A stretch of DNA of 64,000 bases from Sediminihabitans luteus (GTDB taxonomy: Bacteria > Actinomycetota > Actinomycetes > Actinomycetales > Cellulomonadaceae): NCBI RefSeq assembly GCF_002797595.1, contig NZ_PGFE01000004.1, forward strand, positions 124,001-188,000, given 5' to 3'. The notes beneath the pieces are model-generated. The model saw only the letters and a list, made by a program, of their open reading frames with translations. It did no database searches and was not told where the DNA came from. Shown piece after piece: positions 57,488-64,000 of this stretch. Positions within the stretch are counted from its first letter, which is position 1; each line of letters begins with the position of its first letter. A program made the translations under genes and the position numbers.

Positions 57488-58180
57488 ATGAGCGTGCAGG
57501 TCGTAATTCTGGCGGCGGGGATGGGGACGCGTCTGGGACGCCCGTTCCCGAAGCCCCTGACGCCCCTCAAGGACGGGCGCACCATCATGGCGCAGCAGGT
57601 CGGCAACGTGCGCGACGTCTTCGGTGCGGACGCCCAGGTGCTGATCGTCGTCGGCTTCAAGCTCGAGCAGATCATGGAGTCGCAGCCCGACGCGACGTTC
57701 GCCTACAACGAGCTCTACGACCAGACGAACACCTCCAAGAGCCTGCTCAAGGCGCTGCGCGGCACGGGTGACCGCGGCGTGCTGTGGATGAACGGCGACG
57801 TCGTGTTCCACCCCGAGGTGCTGCGCCGTGTCGTGCCGCTCATCGAGGCGGAGCAGTCGTTCGTGTGCGTCAACACCGCCACGGTCGCCGAGGAGGAGGT
57901 CAAGTACACGGTCGACGCCGACGGGAACATCGCCGAGCTCTCCAAGACCGTCGTCGGCGGCCTCGGCGAGGCTGTCGGCATCAACTTCGTCTCCGCCGCC
58001 GACAAGGCCGCGCTCGTGCAGCGACTCGCCGAGGTCGGCGACCAGGACTACTTCGAGCGTGGGCTCGAGCTCCTGATCGAGCGCGACGGCGCGAAGATCG
58101 TCCCGGTGGACATCTCGGACCTCTACGCGGTCGAGGTCGACTTCGCCGAGGACCTCGAGCGGGCGAACGAGCAGCTCTGA
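57488..58180 (+). CDS. Nucleotidyltransferase, phosphocholine/sugar cytidylyltransferase-like
   Basis: 230 residues from an ATG with GAGGAGA upstream. The signature QVVILAAGMGTRLGRPFPKP is followed by the LicC-like segment ELYDQTNTSKSLLKAL and by the metal-binding MNGDVVFHPE. This family forms CDP- or NDP-activated small alcohols or sugars. Placement directly after a CDP-glycerol transferase-family gene suggests that it makes the activated donor (CDP-glycerol, CDP-choline or similar) used by these enzymes, but the substrate cannot be read from sequence. Confidence 0.85.
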   Translation: MSVQVVILAAGMGTRLGRPFPKPLTPLKDGRTIMAQQVGNVRDVFGADAQVLIVVGFKLEQIMESQPDATFAYNELYDQTNTSKSLLKALRGTGDRGVLWMNGDVVFHPEVLRRVVPLIEAEQSFVCVNTATVAEEEVKYTVDADGNIAELSKTVVGGLGEAVGINFVSAADKAALVQRLAEVGDQDYFERGLELLIERDGAKIVPVDISDLYAVEVDFAEDLERANEQL

Positions 58181-58187
58181 GCCGAGC

Positions 58188-61100
58188 TCACCGGGTCCCG
58201 CGCGCGAGCATCGCGTCGACCGCGCGGGACGCGGCCCGGCCGTCGTCCCACGGGGCGAACCGCCGGACGAACTCCTCGATCCGCCCGCGGTCGGCCTCCG
58301 GCGTGGCCAGCGCGTCACGCAGGGCCAGCGACAGCTCGGTCGAGGTGCGCACCACCGGCCCCGGGAGGTCCTGCTCGGGGTCCAGGTAGAAGCCTCGCAG
58401 CTCGTCCCGGTAGCGCTCGAGGTCGTAGCAGAAGAAGACCATCGGCCGGCGCAGCAGCGCGAAGTCGAACAGCGACGACGAGTAGTCGGTCACCAGGACG
58501 TCCGCCGCCGCGAGGAGCTCCTGCATGTCGGGGTACGCCGAGGCGTCCACCACGCGGCCCGCGACCTCCTCCGGCAGCACGAGCCGGCTCGCGACGATGC
58601 TGTGCAGGCGGACGACGAGGACGCCGTCGTCCCCGAGCGCGGCGACGAGCTCGGCCCAGTCGACGGGCAGGTCCACGCCGAACCCGCGGCCCGAGCGCAC
58701 GTCGTCCCGGAACGTCGGGGCGTAGAGGACGATACGGGCGTCCGGGCGCAGGCCGAGCCGGGACCGCACGGCGCTCGCCGTCCCGGCGAGGTCGCCGGCG
58801 ACGAGGAGGTCGTTGCGCGGGTACCCGCACTCGACCATCTCGCCCTCGAAGCGGAACGCGCTGCGGAACCTGGCCGACGCGTACGGGCTCGGCGACAGCA
58901 GCTGCGTCCAGTACCCGGTCATGCGCAGCGAGCGGTCGAGGTATCCCGTGTCGCGCCCGGTCGTGCTCACCGCGTCGAACTGCATGCACTTGAGCGGGGT
59001 CCCGTGCCAGGTCTGGACGTAGGTCGTCCCGCGGGCCGGTGCGAGGTAGTGCGGGAAGTTCTGGTTGCTCACCCAGTACCGTGCGCGGGCCAGCTCCCAG
59101 TAGTAGCGCGGCGTCAACCGCGCGACCTTGACCGTCGCGGGGTCGCGAGGGCGGAAGGTGTCCGAGGTGATCCAGACGGTCCGCAGGCCCGAGCCGCGGG
59201 CGACGAGCTCCTCGTACATCGCCGCGGGGGAGTCGCCGTACTTCTTGCCGTTCCACGACTCGAGCACGACGGTGTCGCGGCGCGGGAGCAGGCGGGCGAC
59301 GCGGTAGGCCGCCTTCGCGACCGGGAAGTACGCCGTGCTGCGGCGGACGACCGCGTAGAGACGGCGGCCGGTGGTCCCGTCCCGCAGCCTGGACGCGGCG
59401 ACGCGGGGGCCCCGCGTCGAGCGCACCGCTGCGTCGATCCGCTCGCAGCTGCGGGTGTCGCGGTGCGTGACGAGGGCGTCCGCACGCCGGCGGTGCTCGG
59501 CCGACATCGTCCATCCGCTCGCGGCGCCCGCCACGAGCGCGTCGAGCAACGATCCCGCGTCGGCGTGGATCGAGCCGGGCAGGTCGTGCTCCAGGTCGAG
59601 GTGGGACGGCCGCCGTCCGAGGAACCGCGGTCGGTCGAACTGGAAGTAGTGGACGGGACGGTGCTGGATCGCGAAGTCGAGCGCGACGCTCGAGAAGTCG
59701 GTCACCAGAGCCGCGTGCGAGCGCAGCAGGTCCTGGACGTCGGCGTCGCCCTGGCGGAGCACCGTGACGCCCGGGGCCTCGAAGAGCGCCGCGTGGTGGC
59801 GCATGTTCGGGTGCAGGATCATCGTCACGGGGTGCCCCGCCGCCGCGAGCCCCGCGAGCCGCGGGTCCTCGAGGACCTCGCGCCAGCGCAGGAGGTACTC
59901 GCTGTCCTCGATCGGGGCCTGGCCCTGCAGCCAGTCGCGCCAGGTCGGGATGACGACCACGCCGCGCGGGTCCTCGACCGGGTCGGCCAGCAGGCGGTCG
60001 AACCGGGAGAGTCCCGTCACCGCGACCTGCCGCGGGCGGTAGCCGAAGTCGTTGACGATCATCTCCTTCTCGCGCTCGGAGCTCACGAGGAAGCGGTCGG
60101 TCGAGAACTCGGGCGCGGTGCGGCCGTAGTTGAGGACCATGTTCTTGACGCCCATGATCCCGTGCTGGAGGAACACGCGGTTGCCGCGCGCCCACCGGCG
60201 CATGGCACGCGTGCGCGAGGCGAGGACGTACTCGGCGTGGTGGGAGGAGACGACGCGCTGCGCGAGCAGGGACAGCACCATGTGCCGGCGCGAGCCGTGC
60301 ACGACGACGTTCCCCAGGTGCTCGACGCGCGCACGCTCGGGGGAGTCGGCCGCGATCGGGTAGTAGACGCGGCGCCGCGGGTGGCGGGTGCGGAGCCACT
60401 CGAAGTAGCGCGCGCCGGTGTCCTGCGCCTTGTACGGCATCTCTCCGACGAGCCACACGCGCGCGAACGGCCGGGCGAGGGCGAAGGCCCACCCCACGGC
60501 GGTGAGCCTCCGGAGGAACCGGTGGTCCGCGCGGGAGTGGTGCTCGACCCGGAACGCGAGGTTGCGTGCCTTGAACGTCTGGTACGGGAGCACCAGCGCC
60601 ACCCGGTCGCCGGCGCTCACGCGCAGCTCCCGCAGCGGGACGATCCGGGCGCGACGCGGCAGGCCGACGCCCACGGTGCGCGGGTCGTCGGGGGTGGACG
60701 ACTCGACGAGCCGCACCTGCACGCTCTCGAGCTCCTCGCCCTGCTCACGGCACCGGTCCACGAGCGCCGAGACGTCGGCCTCGACCGTGAGGTCGTGGGT
60801 CCACCGGTGGGTCGGCACGGCGCGACGCGGTGCCGTGAGCACGGCCGGCGAGCGCAGCACGACACCCGAGGGCTGGGCGCGGAGCTCGAGGTGCACCAGC
60901 GCCGACGTCGCGTCGGCCTCGACCGTGCCGTCGACGCGCAGCACGCTCCCGGAGGTGCGTACCCGCAGGACCCGGAACCTCGGTCGTGGGCCGAGTCCGT
61001 CCGGGGCGAGGCGGACCATGAGCGCGCCCGTCCTGCCCGGGTACGTCCACGTGCGCGCGCCCGGCGCGTCGTCGACGGCCCCGGGACCCGCGGGCAAGCG

Positions 61101-61484
61101 CCGCTCGACGTCGTCGACGAGCTCGACGTGCACGGGGAGGCCCGGCTCGGCGTCGTCCGCGGGCGGGACCTCGGACGCGCGCACCGCGAGGACGGCGAAG
61201 CTGCGGGGCCGGTCCTCGACCAACGAGGCCAGCGCGGCGTCGGGCACGGTCGCGTGACGTCCTGCACCGTCGGGCGCCTCGACGACCGGGACGCTGACCT
61301 CACCGAACGCGTCGCGGGCGACGCGCCGCACGACGACCTCGGTGACGTCCTCACCCGGCGGGAAGGCGAGGTCGAGCCCGGACGGCGTCCACCGGGCGGT
61401 CGCGGTGACCGGCGCGGGGACGTCGTCGGCCGGTCGGCCGCGCATCCGGCCGAGCAGCGTTCCGAGCGAGGACCCTGCAGTCAT
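58188..61484 (-). CDS. Tandem-fused CDP-glycerol glycerophosphotransferase (two TagF-like domains)
   Basis: 1098 residues from the ATG at 61484 with GGAGAGG upstream. Residues about 30-310 are beta-rich and have no clear family match by eye. The first TagF-like domain (about 320-660) has the catalytic-type LQHGIMGVKNM near residue 441 and TDFSSVALDF near 597. A second complete one (about 715-1095) has TWHGTPLKCMQFD near 825 and TDYSSSLFDFA near 1000. Single-domain TagF enzymes are the norm, so this fusion could alternate two donors or prime and extend in one protein. It ends 7 nt from the convergent nucleotidyltransferase gene. Confidence 0.9.
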   Translation of the reverse strand: MTAGSSLGTLLGRMRGRPADDVPAPVTATARWTPSGLDLAFPPGEDVTEVVVRRVARDAFGEVSVPVVEAPDGAGRHATVPDAALASLVEDRPRSFAVLAVRASEVPPADDAEPGLPVHVELVDDVERRLPAGPGAVDDAPGARTWTYPGRTGALMVRLAPDGLGPRPRFRVLRVRTSGSVLRVDGTVEADATSALVHLELRAQPSGVVLRSPAVLTAPRRAVPTHRWTHDLTVEADVSALVDRCREQGEELESVQVRLVESSTPDDPRTVGVGLPRRARIVPLRELRVSAGDRVALVLPYQTFKARNLAFRVEHHSRADHRFLRRLTAVGWAFALARPFARVWLVGEMPYKAQDTGARYFEWLRTRHPRRRVYYPIAADSPERARVEHLGNVVVHGSRRHMVLSLLAQRVVSSHHAEYVLASRTRAMRRWARGNRVFLQHGIMGVKNMVLNYGRTAPEFSTDRFLVSSEREKEMIVNDFGYRPRQVAVTGLSRFDRLLADPVEDPRGVVVIPTWRDWLQGQAPIEDSEYLLRWREVLEDPRLAGLAAAGHPVTMILHPNMRHHAALFEAPGVTVLRQGDADVQDLLRSHAALVTDFSSVALDFAIQHRPVHYFQFDRPRFLGRRPSHLDLEHDLPGSIHADAGSLLDALVAGAASGWTMSAEHRRRADALVTHRDTRSCERIDAAVRSTRGPRVAASRLRDGTTGRRLYAVVRRSTAYFPVAKAAYRVARLLPRRDTVVLESWNGKKYGDSPAAMYEELVARGSGLRTVWITSDTFRPRDPATVKVARLTPRYYWELARARYWVSNQNFPHYLAPARGTTYVQTWHGTPLKCMQFDAVSTTGRDTGYLDRSLRMTGYWTQLLSPSPYASARFRSAFRFEGEMVECGYPRNDLLVAGDLAGTASAVRSRLGLRPDARIVLYAPTFRDDVRSGRGFGVDLPVDWAELVAALGDDGVLVVRLHSIVASRLVLPEEVAGRVVDASAYPDMQELLAAADVLVTDYSSSLFDFALLRRPMVFFCYDLERYRDELRGFYLDPEQDLPGPVVRTSTELSLALRDALATPEADRGRIEEFVRRFAPWDDGRAASRAVDAMLARGTR

Positions 61485-61563
61485 CGTGATCCTCTCCAGG
61501 TACAGGTGGGCGCGCACATGTTACCGCCCGGGCACCACGGCACGGCCCGTCCGCCGGACTGGC

Positions 61564-61569
61564 TACGCT
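61564..61569 (+). promoter_or_regulatory. Possible -10 element upstream of second glycerophosphotransferase gene
   Basis: TACGCT lies 33 nt before the ATG at 61603, leaving a short leader that contains a GGAGGG ribosome-binding site. Confidence 0.35.
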
Positions 61570-61602
61570 GTGCCCTGACCGTAGGACGGCGGAGGGCGCA
61601 CG

Positions 61603-62859
61603 ATGGATCTGCTCAGCACGGCGCGGGGCGCCCGCTCCCGCGCGACCTCGAGGGTCGCGGCCGGTCTCCTGCGCACGGGCTCGTGGGTGCGTGCACGTCT
61701 GCGCGCGGCGGCGACGCCCCGCGTGCCCCTCGACCTGTCCGGCCGGGACGCTGCGCCCGTCGCGGTCTTCTTCACCGGGGGGCCGCACGTGCGGTACCAG
61801 CTGCTCCAGTGGCTCCCCGTGCTCGACGAGCTCCGGACGCACCACGAGGTCGTGATCGTCGCACGCGAGCCCGAGGACGTCGCCGGGCTGCGCACGGACA
61901 TCCCGGTGCTGGTGGCGCCCACCCTGGGCGACCTGCACGCGGTGTACGAGCAGCTCGGCGTCAAGGTCGTGCTGTACCCCAACAACGCGCTCGGCAACTT
62001 CCAGTCCCTGGTCTACCGCGACGCGCTGCACGTGCACGTCAACCACGGGGAGTCGGACAAGGTCTCGATGGTCTCCAACCAGGCCAAGGCCTACGACCGC
62101 GTGGTGGTCGCGGGGCAGGCGGCGGTCGACCGGCACGCCCGCGCGCTGCTCGAGTTCGACGTCGCCCGGCTCGTGGTCTGCGGCAGGCCCCAGCTGGACC
62201 TCCCGCGCGACCCGCTGCTCGCCGCGGCGCGGCCGGGTGTCAGCACCGTGCTCTACGCGCCGACGTGGACCGGCGAGGACGCGTCGAACAACTACACGTC
62301 GGTCGACGTCTACGGTCCGACGATCGTTCGCGAGGCCCTCGCCGGCGGGTTCCGGGTCGTCTACAAGCCGCACCCGCGGGTCACGACGACGCAGGACCCG
62401 GCGGTCGAGGCCGGGCACCGTGCCGTCCTCGCCGCGATCGAGGAGTCCCGGCGGGACGACCCGGGACGCGACAGCCGCGTGCTGCTCGACGGGGACGTCC
62501 TCGGCACGTTCGACGGCGTCGACGTGCTCGTCGCGGACGTGTCGTCGGTCGGCCTGGACTTCCTCTACCTGCGCCCGGACGCGCCGATCCTCCTGACCGA
62601 CCGGCGGGACGACGCGGCCGCCCTGCGGCTGGCGGCGCCCGTCTCGCAGGTCGCGCACGTGGTCGACGCGACGACCGTCGCGGACGTGGGGACGCTCCTC
62701 GAGCAGGCGCTCGAGCACGACCCGCACGCGCGGGAGCGTGCGGCCGTCCGCGCGTACTACTTCGGTTCGGAGCGGGGCGAGAGCCTGGTACGGTTCCGCG
62801 AGTTCGTCGAACGCTGCATGGACGACCGCGACGTCGCCGTCGCCGGCCGGGACGGGTAG
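61603..62859 (+). CDS. CDP-glycerol glycerophosphotransferase family protein
   Basis: 418 residues with GGAGGG before the ATG. It is collinear with the protein encoded at 56208: VFFTGGPHVRYQLLQWLP, then HGESDKVSMVSNQAKAYD, VLYAPTWTGE, KPHPRVTT and ADVSSVGLDFL. The two therefore arose by duplication and now flank the fused transferase and the nucleotidyltransferase. Both lack the extended polymerase N-terminus, so they may add the first units of a polyol-phosphate chain that the larger enzyme extends. The gene ends upstream of a hairpin and the ABC permease gene. Confidence 0.87.
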   Translation: MDLLSTARGARSRATSRVAAGLLRTGSWVRARLRAAATPRVPLDLSGRDAAPVAVFFTGGPHVRYQLLQWLPVLDELRTHHEVVIVAREPEDVAGLRTDIPVLVAPTLGDLHAVYEQLGVKVVLYPNNALGNFQSLVYRDALHVHVNHGESDKVSMVSNQAKAYDRVVVAGQAAVDRHARALLEFDVARLVVCGRPQLDLPRDPLLAAARPGVSTVLYAPTWTGEDASNNYTSVDVYGPTIVREALAGGFRVVYKPHPRVTTTQDPAVEAGHRAVLAAIEESRRDDPGRDSRVLLDGDVLGTFDGVDVLVADVSSVGLDFLYLRPDAPILLTDRRDDAAALRLAAPVSQVAHVVDATTVADVGTLLEQALEHDPHARERAAVRAYYFGSERGESLVRFREFVERCMDDRDVAVAGRDG

Positions 62860-62886
62860 CCCGGTTCGCGGACGGGATCCCGACAG

Positions 62887-62905
62887 GCCCGGGGGACGCC
62901 CGGGC
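62887..62905 (+). terminator. Hairpin after the second glycerophosphotransferase gene
   Basis: GCCCGGG pairs with CCCGGGC around a 5-nt loop, 27 nt after the stop codon. Further GC-rich inverted sequence follows to about 62920. Confidence 0.5.
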
Positions 62906-62976
62906 GCCTCCGCCCGGACGCTCGCGTGGGGCGCTTGGTGCCCGTCGCGGTCGTCGAGGCGGGGGCGTCGTCCGGC

Positions 62977-62982
62977 TAGAAT
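62977..62982 (+). promoter_or_regulatory. -10 element upstream of the ABC permease gene
   Basis: TAGAAT lies 56 nt before the GTG at 63039, in a context close to that of the element at 56164. Confidence 0.45.
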
Positions 62983-63038
62983 GGCAGCCGCCTGCGGAGA
63001 TCCGCGGACCTGCCCCGATCGATTGGCATGAAGCAGTC

Positions 63039-64000
63039 GTGACATCCACATCACCCTCCACGAGTCCGCCGTCCCCGCGGGCGCGCAAGGACCCGGCAGC
63101 AGGTGTCCCCGTCCCACCGCCGCTCAAGTCCCGGCTCGGTGACGAGGCGATCGGAGCCCTCGTCAAGGAGGGCGACCTCGTCCGGATGGGTCTGCGGCCG
63201 CCGCTCACGGAGTACGTCCGCCAGCTGTGGAAGCGCCGGGCGTTCATCCGCGTCCTCGCGACCTCGAAGGCGTACGCCAAGAACCAGAACAGCTATCTCG
63301 GGCAGTTCTGGGCGGTCCTGACGCCGACCCTCAACGCCCTGGTCTACATCCTGATCTTCGGGGTCATCCTCGGGGTCGGGAAGACCGGCGTCGAGAACAC
63401 GGTCGGCTTCATCGTGGTCGGCACGTTCCTGTACCACTTCTTCACGGGGTCGGTGAACGGCGGTGCGCGGGCGATCCGCGGCAACATGAACCTCGTGCGG
63501 TCGGTCCACTTCCCGCGAGCGGTCATGCCGATCTCGGTCGTCATGGCCGAGCTCGCGACGCTCGGTCCCGCGCTCCTGGTGATGTGCGCGATCGTGTGGA
63601 TCTCGGGCCTCATGCCCGGCGTCGACACGGTCGTTCCGGACTGGTCCTGGCTCTCGCTGATCCCGGCGATCCTGCTGTTCTGGGTCTTCAACACGGGCAT
63701 CGCGTTCTTCATGGCACGGTGGGTCGCGATCACCCCGGACATCCAGAACGTCATCCCGTTCGTCCTGCGGTTCGTGATGTACGGCTCCGGCGTGATCTTC
63801 AGCCTCGAGTCGTTCGTGGGGGACCACCCCGCCGGCGTGATCCTCGAGTACCAGCCCATCGCCGTCTTCCTCTACCTCGGGAGGTCCGCGCTCCTGGAGG
63901 AGCCGGCGTTCCCGCCGGACGCCGGCATGTGGCTATGGGGCCTCGGGTGGGCCCTGTCGTTCGCGATCGTGGGGTTCCTGGTGTTCTGGCGTGGCGAGGA
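63039..64000 (+). CDS. ABC transporter permease of teichoic-acid/O-antigen type, 3' truncated by window
   Basis: 320 codons are visible from a GTG and the frame is open at the window edge. A Pro/Ser-rich cytosolic N-terminus of about 60 residues is followed by LATSKAYAKNQNSYLGQFW, a family motif of TagG/Wzm permeases, then about six hydrophobic segments. They include LNALVYILIFGVILGV, LATLGPALLVMCAIVWISGL and LSFAIVGFLVFWRG near the edge. Such permeases pair with a TagH/Wzt ATPase to flip completed lipid-linked polymer. Its place beside three TagF-like enzymes suggests that it exports their product. No Shine-Dalgarno sequence is evident before the GTG. Confidence 0.88.
   Translation, partial: MTSTSPSTSPPSPRARKDPAAGVPVPPPLKSRLGDEAIGALVKEGDLVRMGLRPPLTEYVRQLWKRRAFIRVLATSKAYAKNQNSYLGQFWAVLTPTLNALVYILIFGVILGVGKTGVENTVGFIVVGTFLYHFFTGSVNGGARAIRGNMNLVRSVHFPRAVMPISVVMAELATLGPALLVMCAIVWISGLMPGVDTVVPDWSWLSLIPAILLFWVFNTGIAFFMARWVAITPDIQNVIPFVLRFVMYGSGVIFSLESFVGDHPAGVILEYQPIAVFLYLGRSALLEEPAFPPDAGMWLWGLGWALSFAIVGFLVFWRGE

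Overview
The window is about 64 kb of very GC-rich DNA (third codon positions almost all G or C) with a strongly actinobacterial gene set: two WhiB proteins, PdtaS, DUF2505, DUF3499, DUF5719, TIGR03089, LytR-CpsA-Psr proteins and frequent GTG starts. A CelR/CebR-type cellobiose uptake operon points to a cellulolytic member of the Micrococcales, most likely Cellulomonas or a close relative. That is inference from gene content, since no rRNA or tRNA gene is present. I see no insertion sequence, prophage, CRISPR array or tRNA, and no stretch over 300 bases lacks a gene.

Layout. 1-7.5 kb: the N-terminus of an amino-acid dehydrogenase, an aldo/keto reductase, a PAS-AraC regulator divergent from bifunctional PutA, then a patatin-like lipase overlapping a PlsC-like acyltransferase. 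7.5-13.8 kb: a cellobiose/beta-glucoside operon on the minus strand (binding protein, two permeases, GH1 beta-glucosidase), then its LacI-type repressor. Three CelR-type operators lie in front of the operon, and a strong stem-loop follows the binding-protein gene. 13.9-17 kb: DUF2505, PdtaS-like kinase, WhiB1. 16.6-21 kb: an orphan EccC/EssC-like ATPase whose reading frame runs antisense across a small membrane-protein gene. 21.1-29 kb: a MacB/FtsX-type ABC exporter and two two-component systems.

29-50 kb resembles, from memory, the wall and growth region around Rv3256c-Rv3276c of M. tuberculosis: purK-purE, two LCP ligases, galactofuranosyl-type transferases with Glf, dTDP-rhamnose synthesis (rfbB, C, D, A), TIGR03089, WhiB2, a giant membrane glycosyltransferase, DUF5719, a zincin-like protein, DUF3499, phosphomannomutase and a Trm112-like protein. 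50-64 kb is an envelope-polymer cluster: a secreted PGRP amidase and a SpoIID-domain protein, both with duplicated accessory modules; a GlfT2-like transferase; three CDP-glycerol glycerophosphotransferase-family proteins, one a 1098-residue tandem fusion; a LicC-like nucleotidyltransferase; and the start of a teichoic-acid/O-antigen-type ABC permease.

How it fits together: most of 30-64 kb can be read as one functional theme. Activated rhamnose and galactofuranose (Rml, Glf) and polyol-phosphate units are made, assembled by membrane glycosyltransferases and TagF-like enzymes, exported by the ABC permease, attached to the wall by LCP proteins, and remodelled by the amidase and SpoIID-type enzyme. 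A recurrent feature is a TANNNT hexamer 6-8 nt before the start codon of about fourteen genes, the arrangement expected for leaderless transcripts.
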